25,612 bases of DNA from Ophiothrix spiculata (lineage: Eukaryota; Echinodermata; Ophiuroidea; Amphilepidida; Ophiotrichidae). Positions 17,240 through 25,612 of the stretch are shown piece after piece. The position numbers and the translations under genes are program-made. How positions within the stretch are numbered: the first letter of the stretch is position 1; every line of letters starts with the position of its first letter. The stretch is taken from the NCBI GenBank assembly GCA_000969725.1, contig JXSR01S029507.1; one strand, 5' to 3'. The notes beneath the pieces are model-generated. The model had not been told where the DNA came from. It saw only the letters and a program-made list of their open reading frames with translations, and searched no databases.

Positions 17240-20200
17240 CTGTTGAAAAACAAATGTAGTTTGATACATTATCATTATTTCCTAATGACTACTTTCTTGC
17301 ATGAAATCATAGACCTTTTCTAGGTCTATAGTAAAAACCACGAAGCACATGCTAAAGAATTTTCACATTTATCAAGTTAGAAGTCAATACACATACATTC
17401 CTTATGAGAATTTGAATTGTGTTTCATTGAAATATGAAATGAACTTGTGACATATACTGTAGTGTCTGAATGATCTGATCAGATGGATCGGAATCGGATT
17501 AAGCTTATCAGATCTGAATTGGAATTACGAACAAATCTATATTCTGCCAATCTCACAAGCCGATTCAACGAACCCTAGGAAATAAATATTACACATTTTT
17601 GCCTTGAATTAACTATGACAACCACATGGTACGTAAATCACCTAAATTGCATTACTGTTGGCAATTTATTGTCCGTTGTAATATACAATTAGAGAATCAG
17701 AATCGAAATCAGAAGATTTAAAACTAAGATCGGAAACCCTGGCTTGGTTGATGTCCAACTTACCCCTATTTGCTTCCACTGAAGCCAGATTGCACACAAT
17801 AACTGGTAGTGATTCCTGATCTCCCAGCGTCTGGGCTAGTTTGAGGGATCTCCTGATATAATCCCTGGCTTGGTCATGTTCACCTTTCATATCATAAATT
17901 GTGCCAAGATCATTCAGGATAGATATACTCTGAAATATAATAATAATACCCATGAGTGCTTTAATTTCTGTGAGTGGGAGGTTAGGGAGCTGGGCTTGTA
18001 TATCAAAGGTTCTGGGTTCTTTCAAACTTAAGTTAAAGCTTTACCATATATAATGTCATTACATGTTCCTTGCCTTAAACTTTTGTACCACTGATTTTGA
18101 CATTTCACTGGTAATACATCATCCAATATTTAGCCCATCCACTACTTTGTGGTCTACTTTGAGGGTTGTGAAGGACACAATGATACCCTCAAGGCATATT
18201 CCTGTCCTTCAAGGCATGAAAAATGGTAACTTAGTGGGTTGTGGACTAAATATTGGATGATATATTACCGGTGAAATGTCAAAATCAATGGTACAAAAGT
18301 TTAAGGCAAGTAACGTGTAATGTGGCCTCGTACCCTCCTTTGTATCTGTTTTCCATATATATTCCATACTACTCCGTACTTTTAGCACATTGCTAATTGC
18401 CATGATATCCCCTGGATACACAAGCCTTTCCAAAAAGTTCAATACCACAAAAATTATCCAAATATCACCTATGTGTATCTGTCATTGCATACAACCAATA
18501 CCCAGCCATGTACCGACCTCTTCATTATACATGTACTTTGGTTAACACCAAATAGGTGGGCCTCTTCACATCGAGAATTGATAGATTTAGCTGAACACAG
18601 CACAACCGTGTGATTTATGTTTGATCCTCGCTTCAGTATCAACTACACGCGTTTAAGTAGGATTATGTTTACTAGCGGATGAAGAAAATGCTCATAATTC
18701 CACCTATTTAGTGTTGGTCAAAGTATAGTGATATGCCAACACTTAATTTATGTCCTGAATATTGAAAACGTCTCTGAGGTCCTTTCAAATTGTTGTAAAA
18801 AAATAAAATATACAATGTCACCTTTTGGAAACCTTTGACCTAACGGTATGTGAAGTGACAACTTTTTCAATACCTCATAGTGTGGGCGTCCATCCTCCAC
18901 CAGGTCGTTCTCACAAATAGAAAGCGCCCTCTTGTATAACTCAATCGCATCATCAAGTTTCCTATACTTGGCCATGAATCTAGCATAGCCTTCCAGACAC
19001 ATTCCCAGTAAAGCTTGCAAGTTCTTGATATAGTCAGTGTTTGATATACTTTCTTGAGCAGGTTTTGATGATGATTCTTTGTTTTTTTCCTGTGTCGTTG
19101 ATGTAGATGGGGATGTTAATGTTTGTACGACGTTTAATCTTGCTTCAGTTGTTTCAAGGCACCAGCGGAAACCATGTTGAGCATCAGTAACCCTGAAAAC
19201 AGAAAGGTAGAAACAAGTTTATAATTCACATTATCAAGCCATAACACTATTTTATAATCATATAAACTATACTCTATAAACCTTGAAGTATGCAACAAGC
19301 ATTCAGACTCTGTTACAAGAGCCTAAGAATTTCCCTTGTATTATACAACATTGTGAACTGTTGTTTTTGTATTGTGTAAGAGACTAGCAATAATTGATAA
19401 GGATTGATTGAGACCAAATCACTGCATATTAATATCTTTTACATGAATTCTTCATGATTTTGGTAATACTTTGGGCTAATTTTGTTTCTAACACATGGAA
19501 AAACATTGAACATATAAGTTCATATGAATATTCAGCAAGATTTGGTACGTTGTTATGATTCGAGAAATACAGACTAATTCACCTCTCTGTATGCTCATAT
19601 TGGTTTATATGCGCTAATCGGCTGCTTGTATATAGCTGCATGATCATCCTGCTATCACCATCTGCAATGAGATTTCCAATAACACCAAAATGAGGTGAAT
19701 GAAATTTGCAAAAGAACTAACGTATTGTTCCTTTTAATCGTCCATGCTCTATTAAACCCCCAACCCTCAAATATCAAAGAGAAGTGTTAAAAAACATTCA
19801 TTTTTTAAGCATTTTCGTAAATCATTAGGCTTACCAACAATCGCAAGTAACAGGAAACAGTATTGGAAGTTAATCAATGAGGTCGAGATCCCGGAAATGA
19901 TGTAGACATTTTCGGTACGTTTAGGTTATCGGCGGCCATATAACATTAAGTTGACATCATTGTTCAACTCAATTGGCAATTATGTACAAATTTTGATGTT
20001 GAAAATTGGTCTCTAATAATCGCCCAACCTTCATGAAATGTTGCCGCCCAGTGGGCGATAAATAGGAACAATACGGTAAATACAAAATTCAATTTTTCAA
20101 AATGCATAAAGTATTTTGTTACTGTGTTTTGATCAGTTCCTTAGGTTTCACCTGCTCTGCAACCAAAGTGTTCACATGTTTTTTTTCTGAATAAAAAAGC

Positions 20201-23200
20201 AAAAAGTGCTTATTGCATATAGGGCTATAGGGCAAATAGCCTCACATACATATGCATGCATAGGGCTGGATGTTAGCACCCACCAGCAGCCAATGACAGG
20301 TGATTTTGGCATCAGTGGAGTAAAAATTGCAAGTTACCTACTATACCGGCGAGTTCATTATTTAACATTTCCAGTCTACATAAAATAACCCTCCCTAATC
20401 ATCTCTTCATGAGCTCACACCACCAATAGATTGCCTAGATTCATTCCTATACAAAACAGCTTCCAGATCATTGCGGATATCTTGGCTATAAAGCGATTGG
20501 TTGCTTCAACTCTTGAATTTATTTTGACATTATGACCCAAATGAGCTAACAAAGTGAAAAAATTTATAGGGTAACTTTGATAATTTTTTGCTAGGTCGCC
20601 ACAAAAATAGGACATTCTCAAAATGTAATTTTCTCCAACTCCCTACAAAAATTCTCTAGACACTAAAAATCAGCTCACAAATTAGACAAAAACAACACAA
20701 TTTTGGTAATCTTTAACCAATCTGACTACATTTGAACAACAGAACATGATTAAAAAGAAATGTTACCCCAAAACATAGTTCCCGCCATGTTTGAAGCTTT
20801 TACTTTAGAGAGGGCAACAAATACATGCTCCCGCATTGCCCTGTACTGGTCAAAGGTCTTTATTTAGTGGTGTGCGTCCTCATCTGAATTACTACTACTC
20901 TACCTAAACTAAGGGTTTTTTTCTTTCAAAGTGATAATATCCCAGGGCTAAATTTTGGGCAGGTGAATTATTGTCAGGTAGGTAACTTTTAAAAGTTACC
21001 TGCCTAATTAGTACTAAAAATATCAAGCCCAGTACTATACTTTGATCATTACTAAATAGGTGGTAATTGTGAGGTTTTTCTTCACCCGCAAGCAAAGATA
21101 ATCCCACCCACATGCGCGCCATATAGATACTGATGCATGAGTCGCATGTATGACGCGCGCTGCGTCTCCTGCAGTTTTGCGGTGTTCAGCTACACACACC
21201 CTGTATCAATTCACGATGTGAAAAGGCCCGCTTACTTGGTGTTGATCAAATTATATGCGTGCAAGTATGCGAAACGTAAAAGAATTTTAAGCAGAAGAAT
21301 GGTATGATCTATTTACCTTGATGTAGCTGAGTATATCTGTGCTAATTTGAGTGATATTTCAATGACAGCTGGATCTGTTTTCTCAGTACCTGATGAGATC
21401 AGTCTTCGTAGAGTCTCTTTGAAAGCTGATTCAGCTTCTTCAAACTTGTCTTGTCTCAGAGACATATTAGCCATCTAAATTGATAAAACCAAATCAAAAT
21501 TAATAACAGTGTCAAGATGGTATAGATAGAGAATCATAGAAAATTAAGAGAGGCCTGACATTGTGTGGAGTCTGGAACTTGTACTGTTCCTTGCATCTCT
21601 TCCATGCCCCTCAGCCCCCCTGATCTACTTAAAACTGAAAATTAATATTTTGTTCAGAAACGGCTGCAAATCTATGATTTTACAATATAATTTGACTCAC
21701 TTGATCATACATACTTCTACTCACTTGGTCATATATGTAAGTGATAGCTTGTTCATTCTTTTCAGCAAATGCCATATTCACAGCCTCATGCAATATCTTC
21801 TCAGCTTCATGAATGTGACCCTTCCTCTCTTCAAACTGAAATGATACAAATGTTAAGGCTGAACATACTTTAATTATCATTTTTGCAGAAATTTTCATTC
21901 AGAATTTTTCTCATGATGCAAAATTGTCACCCTGGTGTAAAATTTCTACTATTATGCAAAATATTAAAAACTGTAAAAAATTTTCACATTACTTCATCAT
22001 TGCCATAATATTGATTTATATGAGCTTGATTTTTTTATGGTATCGCTATCATTGTGAAGTCCCAAGAATGCAAATGAGGATAATGAGCTTTATTCCGTTG
22101 TTGAGTACCCTAGCCTGTTATATGTGCGGTAGAGCATGCCATTGTATTCAATTGGCTCATTTGCATTCTTGGGACTTCACAATGAAAGCGTTACCTTTTT
22201 TATGTTGAAACTAATCTGTTGAGAAAGGTAAATCAAATTCCACTTTGATGAAAACATTCACTTAACATTTACATTTTCCCTTAGTACAGGGTGTCCAAAT
22301 AAACATTGTGCATGGAAACGTCAATGACTTTCTCAGAAGTTGGACACCCGGGGGAGGCACTCACATTCAAGACCCCTTTTTCAGGCCGCCAGGTTGCTCA
22401 CTAGATCCCCATTTTCAGCATGATATAGTTTTTTAGACCCCTTTTTTGTGGACAAATACAAAATTTTAGCTCAAACTGACTGCAAATATTGATCAGAAAA
22501 TGTGAAAATTTTCAGCTCAGAGGGCTATTTTTTTTACAAAAAATCAGTTCACCTGACCCCAATTTCGGCGCTTCGCACCTAACATACCTACCTCTTTCAA
22601 AGTTGAGTGCCCACCCCCAACCTCCCCCTGGGTTGGACACATCAGCTTCTGTTAATCAGCATTTAAAATATCAAGAAAGTACTCCATTGGCTCTTTTTCT
22701 TTGACTCAAATAGCATGGGAGAACATTCACAGTAAATTTCACAAGCATTGATATAAGACCGTTTCAATGCCATTTGATTACATGCTTAACCACAAGATTT
22801 CCATTGTGCAGTCCGGGAAAATGACACAAGCAGACAAAATCTATGGTTTTCATTGATGGATATTTATTGGGACACATTTTACCCTTTAAATATCTCTTCT
22901 TAATCTTACTGATCTTTCATGGAAAAAAATCTACAAGTGTATTACATAATTACAACTCATTATGAAAATGCAGTGGGACCCCAGACCACAAAACCCCTAA
23001 TTACACAAAATACTTTAGTCCTTTGTATTAATTTTAATGTATAATCAGTTACAGGCCTAAAACAAAATAAATTTGTTAACTGAAATCTTAAATTTCACTA
23101 GTATTCCGCATTCCACCTACCAAGGCTTTGGCAATTGTTCTCTCTATTGTGGTCTCCTCATCTTCTTTCTTCCTGAATAAAAATGAAAGAGGACCCATCA

Positions 23201-23212
23201 TTAAAACAGCTC
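17088..23212 (-). CDS. TTC19: TTC19, six 3' exons (first exon not found)
   Basis: TTC19 is a TPR protein anchored in the mitochondrial inner membrane that helps assemble and maintain complex III (it clears Rieske-protein fragments). Exons on the minus strand, in order: 23212-23121, 21835-21725, 21474-21317, 19192-18874, 17929-17764 and 17239-17088. All junctions are GT..AG and the phases agree (1, 0, 0, 2, 0, 1), giving 331 amino acids and a TGA. Matches to human TTC19 as I recall it: AEKILHEAVNMAFAEKNEQA / AELILHDALRLAYQ, ITYIYDQMAN / ITYTYDLMAN, VIEISLKLAQIYSA / IIEISLKLASIYAA, and LLGMCLEGYARF / LLGMCLDACARY. Human TTC19 has about 380 residues, so roughly 50 N-terminal residues (most of the targeting sequence) are missing here. 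The gene is convergent with NPLOC4. Confidence 0.88.
17240..17763. other. TTC19 intron, nothing recognised
   Basis: AT-rich DNA with a GATCTGATCAGATGGATC-like palindromic patch at 17471-17515. No element called. Confidence 0.4.
17764..17929 (-). CDS. TTC19: TTC19 exon with a TPR pair
   Basis: The exon reads SISILNDLGTIYDMKGEHDQ, ARDYIRRSLKLAQTLGDQES and LPVIVCNLASVEANRG. It contains one whole TPR (LNDLGTIYDMKGEHDQARDYIRRSL) and the first helix of the next. The acceptor is TATTATATTTCAG and the donor is AGGG|GTAAGT. Confidence 0.88.
18055..18324. mobile_element. MITE with about 100-bp inverted arms
   Basis: CATTACATGTTCCTTGCC, TTAAACTTTTGTACCACTG, TGACATTTCACTGGTAATAC and ATCATCCAATATTTAG run inward on the left. 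Each is mirrored on the right with few changes. The element lies in a TTC19 intron. No coding capacity. Confidence 0.85.
18533..18732 (+). mobile_element. repeat family copy 1 (AACACCAAATAGGTGG)
   Basis: The left end AACACCAAATAGGTGG is loosely inverted at the right (CCACCTATTTAGTGTT). Inner blocks TCTTCACATCGAGAATTGAT, TAGCTGAACACAGCAC, GGATTATGTTTACTAGCGG and TGAAGAAAATGCTCAT match, in order, the reverse complement of 21030-21250. Confidence 0.7.
18874..19192 (-). CDS. TTC19: TTC19 large exon with a Ser/Thr-rich insert
   Basis: The exon begins VTDAQHGFRWCLETTEARLN, passes through TLTSPSTSTTQEKNKESSSK and PAQESISNTDYIKN, and ends with LQALLGMCLEGYARFMAKYR, KLDDAIELYKRALSICENDL and VEDGRPHYE. 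The Ser/Thr/Lys-rich stretch between two TPRs is roughly 20 residues longer than the human spacer as remembered. The acceptor is GTTTTCAG and the donor GAG|GTATTG. The preceding exon supplies AG of the shared Arg codon. Confidence 0.86.
19264..19605 (-). mobile_element. copy 2 of the 9797-10165 family, opposite strand
   Basis: ACCTTGAAGTATGCAACAAGCA, AGACTCTGTTACAAG, GTCTCTTACACAATACAAAA (inverted), ACCAAAATCATGAA (inverted) and AACATAT..GTTCAATGTTT (inverted) follow the order of copy 1. The second terminal inverted repeat is missing or unrecognisable. It is in a TTC19 intron. Confidence 0.7.
19717..20080. mobile_element. MITE with CGTATTGTTCC ends
   Basis: TAACGTATTGTTCCTTTTAA on the left pairs with TTACCGTATTGTTCCTATTT (reverse complement of the right end). 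The inner ends TCG(T/C)CC also agree. Length is about 364 bp. A GCCGCCCAGTGGGCG palindrome lies near the right end. No coding sequence. Confidence 0.7.
20085..20780. other. TTC19 intron, nothing recognised
   Basis: No inverted-end element or exon was recognised here. Confidence 0.35.
21030..21250 (-). mobile_element. repeat family copy 2, opposite to 18533-18732
   Basis: On the minus strand: GATCAACACCAAGTAAGCGG, CTTTTCACATCGTGAATTGA, TAGCTGAACACCGCAAAACT, GGATTATCTTTGCTTGCGG, TGAAGAAAAACCTCA and CCACCTATTTAGTAATGATC. These are the same blocks in the same order as copy 1. A 28-base palindrome, GGTAGGTAACTTTT/AAAAGTTACCTGCC, lies just beyond it at about 20978-21005. Confidence 0.7.
21317..21474 (-). 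CDS. TTC19: TTC19 exon starting MANMS
   Basis: The exon reads MANMSLRQDKFEEAESAFKE, TLRRLISSGTEKTDPAVIEI and SLKLAQIYSATS. The ATG at its start is internal: human TTC19 has MAN at the same place within ITYTYDLMAN. The acceptor is TTATCAATTTAG and the donor AAG|GTAAAT. Confidence 0.87.
21725..21835 (-). CDS. TTC19: TTC19 exon with the first TPR
   Basis: The exon is exactly 37 codons in phase 0: FEERKGHIHEAEKILHEAVN, then MAFAEKNEQAITYIYDQ. The acceptor is TGTATCATTTCAG and the donor CAA|GTGAGT. Confidence 0.88.
22031..22203. mobile_element. MITE, about 173 bp, 46-bp inverted repeats
   Basis: GGTATCGCTATCATTGTGAA with GTCCCAAGAATGCAAATGAG on the left is mirrored by GGTAACGCTTTCATTGTGAA with GTCCCAAGAATGCAAATGAG on the right. 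Runs of T/A border both ends. It is in a TTC19 intron. Confidence 0.88.
22285..22330 (+). mobile_element. single mariner-type terminal repeat
   Basis: TACAGGGTGTCCAAATAAAC resembles a mariner/Tc1 terminus with its TA target. No partner end was found, so this is an orphan end or a chance match. Confidence 0.35.
22340..22645. repeat. G/C-run repeat with inverted ends
   Basis: GTTGGACACCCGGGGGAGGC then ACTCAC on the left pairs loosely with TGTCCAACCCAGGGGGAGGT and GGGCACTCAAC on the other strand at the right. The centre has GACCCCTTTTTCAGG and GACCCCTTTTTTG. Confidence 0.5.
22650..23110. other. TTC19 intron, nothing recognised
   Basis: AT-rich DNA without visible repeat structure. Confidence 0.35.
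23121..23212 (-). CDS. TTC19: TTC19 exon with the membrane-anchor side
   Basis: The exon reads AVLMMGPLSFLFRKKEDEET, then TIERTIAKAL. The hydrophobic stretch AVLMMGPLSFLF followed by RKKEDEE fits the end of the inner-membrane anchor that precedes the TPRs. The acceptor is TGTTGTTGGTTGCAG (phase 1) and the donor TTG|GTAGGT. Its assignment rests on phase, position and weak similarity, so it is less sure than the TPR exons. Two in-frame ATGs could be a start only if there were no upstream exon. Confidence 0.72.
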
Positions 23213-23410
23213 CTGCAACCAACAACAAAAAAATGAAGATAACTTTAATTAAACAGCTCTTATATAAATATATTTCTTGTACATTTTGACAAATCCAAGT
23301 GAAAAAGTGAGAAGGTGGTATACTTACATTTACTTAGATTTGTCAAAATGAACAATTTCACTTTGATTCACAACAATCCAGATGACCTATTCAAAGATAT
23401 TTCCTTGTAC

Positions 23411-23779
23411 ATTAAAGGTGCAATTCATGATTTTGATGTAACAAAAACCTTGCTTCTTTTCTAGCTAATTTAAAAGAAGAGTGGAACATAAATATATACT
23501 GAAAATTTCACTTGATTCCGACCCTTCATTTCCAAGTTACAAGCTTTTCACCATTTTGAAAATCCCCATGCTACTGTGTTGTAATTATTGTCGGGGCCCC
23601 GACAATAATTAGAAAATGACACATTTTCTCACTTTTCTCAAAAACGCAAGCATATATATGACAAAATGGTTTGGGGATCGTAACATATACCAGGTGAGGA
23701 TTCTTTTAAACTAAGACTCTAAATTTTGATAGACGTGACCTTGAGGGTGAAAAGTGAATCATGAATTGCCCCTTTAAAT
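23411..23779. mobile_element. element with inverted ends and a central palindrome
   Basis: The ends ATTAAAGGTGCAATTCATGA and TTTAAAGGGGCAATTCATGA (right, reverse-complemented) pair. Exactly at the midpoint lies a perfect 30-base palindrome (23582-23611, half-site TAATTATTGTCGGGG). The rest of the two arms shows only scattered similarity, so this looks like an old foldback element. Confidence 0.75.
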
Positions 23780-24219
23780 ACTACAGACATTTTGACAATA
23801 AACTACAAGTTTGAAAAGTGATCATTTGGTACGTTACAAACAATTGTTTCAATACATTGGAGGTATGGCTGGATGGCTGTTTGAAATCCCTCCCATTAGA
23901 AGTAAAAACTAATCATCAAATTATATACTGCAAAATTTTGCAGCAGTAGATTAATAATTCTGTTGTGAGTAGTGACCACCAGAAGTTGAGGAATCCTGTT
24001 TGAGCAAAGTTACTTTGTATAATGACAAACGCAATCCGTGACAATGGTCTGTGCTAGACTGACTTGTCAATCCATATGATTTACATGAATATGGACCGAC
24101 TGGGCTCCATTGACTGAATTTAACTTAATGGTTAATTTTGCCAATTTTTTGAAGAATCATTTTGAATAACTCGCATCATGAAAAATATGCTCTTGCACAC
24201 CTTAGTGAATTGCTATTAA

Positions 24220-24626
24220 AGCAGTCTGGTCCGATTGCCTCAACTTTTTTTCAAATTTTTTGAGATTTTGGTATCAAAATGTTGCTCATATTTTTCTCAC
24301 AACCCATGTGAAATTTTACGGCTGAGGTATATTCGGTTTTGGAAGTATATATGAAAATGTGTCTTATTATGGTAACCATAATTAATTTTACATGGTAACA
24401 TAGGCTGAGGTATATTCGGTTTTGGAAGTATATATGAAAATGTGTCTTATTATGGTAACCATAATTAATTTTACATAGTAACATAGGCGGCTCTGAAACA
24501 CAAATTTGCCAATAAAATCAAAACGCTTTGACCTATTCAGCTGAAATTTGAAATTTAGACTGCTTGAGTGGTCGTCTTTCATATGACATTGAAAAACTAA
24601 AATTTGAAAAATCAGACCAAGCTCCT
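24220..24626. mobile_element. nonautonomous element at a TTAA target (piggyBac-like)
   Basis: The 407-bp insert is bounded by TTAA on both sides (24216-24219 and 24627-24630). The other copy of the host repeat has a single TTAA at this place (25568-25571). The ends are AGCAGTCTGGTCCGATT and, inverted, AGGAGCTTGGTCTGATT. TTAA duplication is the hallmark of piggyBac. No transposase inside; a tandem duplication lies within. Confidence 0.75.
24320..24485 (+). repeat. two 83-bp tandem copies
   Basis: The unit starts GGCTGAGGTATATTCGG and ends TTACATGGTAACATA. Copies at 24320-24402 and 24403-24485 differ at one position (ATGGTAAC versus ATAGTAAC), so the duplication is recent. Open frames that cross it are not genes. 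Confidence 0.95.
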
Positions 24627-24679
24627 TTAAAAGCCATTGGCCATGGTGGTCAAGGAGTTTACCAAACATAAACTGATGA

Positions 24680-25400
24680 AACTTCATGATCATTTTTATG
24701 TAAACAAACACCTAAAATTAACAAATGTGTGATCAAAGTACTATACATTTTGATTTTGTCAATCAACAAACACTTCAGTGGATACTGAAATATTATTAAC
24801 AATGCAATAATAAAAATGAGTGATCTAACAAAAACGGGATGGCAAATAGCAAAAAAGTCATCTGTTAACTTTAGCAGGTGACTAGTCCCAACCAAGTGAC
24901 TCTCAATAGAGTCACAAGAGACTCCATTGACCTTCTCTGTAGACAAATTTCATAGGTCAATATCTTCTTTCAGAGAGCATGTAAATTTACCAAAAGTATG
25001 CCAGGATATTTTCATTAGTATTTAACAACATATAACAGTTGAGTTTAAATGCATTTTTCTGATAAAAGTTTGTCAAAATCCAAGATGGCAGCCACCATGT
25101 GGTCTAACAAAAAAGTTGCCCAAATGTGGTTTAAAATTTACTCTAGCATTTTAAAATACTCACAATATTATTCCAAAGTCATTGTGGATCATTTCAATGA
25201 ATCTTTGGGTCCTGCATGTAAACTTAGTTTACTAAAAATTGATGAAACAACTTTTACAACTCATAACTGTACGATATCAATTGAGTTGAGTGTATCCTTT
25301 ACCTAGTAAAGGATACGTGTCGGATCTAGCAGGTGACAATGCATGTATTGTACGTATTGGAAGAACTGTCAAACCGTAAACGTAATGGCTGCCTTGGTCT
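24680..25400. other. unassigned flank upstream of TTC19
   Basis: Two small hairpins were seen: GTGACTCTCAATAGAGTCAC at 24897-24916, and ATCCTTTACCTAGTAAAGGAT at about 25293-25313. CCAAGATGGCAGCCACCATG at 25080-25099 resembles a YY1-type site, but no promoter or first exon of TTC19 could be shown on the minus strand. Confidence 0.35.
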
Positions 25401-25612
25401 AGTTTGTGCTAAACCTACTAGTATGTCGATAAAACATATATGTTTTATAGACATACTGATCTCCATTGAACAATGGTTAATTTTGCCAATTTTTTGAAGT
25501 ATCATTTTGAACAACTCGCATCATGAAAAATGTGGGAAATGTGCTCTTGCACACCTTAATGAGTTGCTTAAGCCATAGGCCATGGTAGTCAAGGAGTTTA
25601 CCAAACATAAAC
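25400..25612 (+). repeat. dispersed repeat copy 2 (empty TTAA site), cut by the window edge
   Basis: This copy carries the same blocks as 24040-24675 but reads directly from GAGTTGC through TTAA to GCCATAGGCCATGG. At its left it carries a 38-base palindrome (25420-25457) with one mismatched pair. Confidence 0.78.

Larger units (their letters stand above)
24040..24675 (+). repeat. dispersed repeat copy 1 (carries a TTAA element)
   Basis: GGTTAATTTTGCCAATTTTT, AACTCGCATCATGAAAAAT, CTCTTGCACACCTTAGTGAA and, after the insert, GGCCATGGTGGTCAAGGAGT with TTACCAAACATAAAC recur in the same order at 25470-25612. Confidence 0.8.

Noticed and set aside
21474-21474. TTC19 translation start at the ATG that opens exon 21317-21474
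   Set aside because: The upstream exon 21725-21835 joins in frame and encodes the conserved ITYIYDQ preceding MAN, as in vertebrate TTC19.
24251-24711. overlapping minus-strand open frames of 77 and 107 codons
   Set aside because: They exist because of the 83-bp tandem duplication and share the duplicated peptide; no protein family is recognisable.
1-25612. CRISPR array or bacterial operon structure
   Set aside because: No spacer-repeat pattern, no closely packed genes; exons, introns, SINEs and LINEs show an animal genome.

Overview
The window looks like nuclear DNA of an invertebrate animal. It is AT-rich, has small exons with GT..AG introns, and is packed with short DNA transposons, tRNA-derived SINEs and eroded LINEs. 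The repeat styles suggest a marine deuterostome such as a hemichordate, echinoderm or lancelet, but this is a guess from character and not an identification. Two host genes can be recognised from exon peptides. They point at each other (tail to tail) across about 9.5 kb of intergenic transposon debris.

Left, + strand (1 to about 7.65 kb): the 3' end of NPLOC4 (NPL4), the ubiquitin-binding cofactor of the p97/VCP-UFD1 segregase. One exon (3235-3346) carries the conserved end of the NPL4 core and stops in phase 1. Two separate downstream exons (4972-5063 and 7371-7516) both start in the matching phase, both encode an NZF (RanBP2-type) zinc finger, and both end with their own stop codon. They look like duplicated, mutually exclusive 3'-terminal exons, giving two forms of Npl4 with different ubiquitin-binding tails. 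The intron before the first carries a roughly 0.7 kb nearly perfect inverted repeat. The 3' UTR of the second carries a MITE that supplies an AATAAA.

Middle (about 7.8 to 17.0 kb): no host gene seen. It holds a decayed foldback element, two SINEs of different families plus a fragment of a third, several terminal-inverted-repeat elements, and three LINE 3' ends. One LINE is broken by a hAT-like element and a second unclassified insert; another is split by a 1.07 kb element with mariner-type ends.

Right, - strand (17.09 to 23.21 kb): six exons of TTC19, a tetratricopeptide protein of the mitochondrial inner membrane needed for respiratory complex III. All splice phases fit and give about 331 codons up to the stop. 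The first exon, with the start codon and most of the mitochondrial targeting sequence, was not found and probably lies beyond the right edge or is too divergent to see. Its introns hold at least five further inverted-repeat elements, including two copies of one family in opposite orientation.

Far right (23.4 to 25.6 kb): an element with a perfect 30-bp central palindrome, and two copies of a dispersed repeat. One copy carries a 407-bp element between two TTAA sites; the other shows the empty TTAA site.

All gene names rest on remembered family sequences, not on a database search. Percent identities are by-eye estimates.
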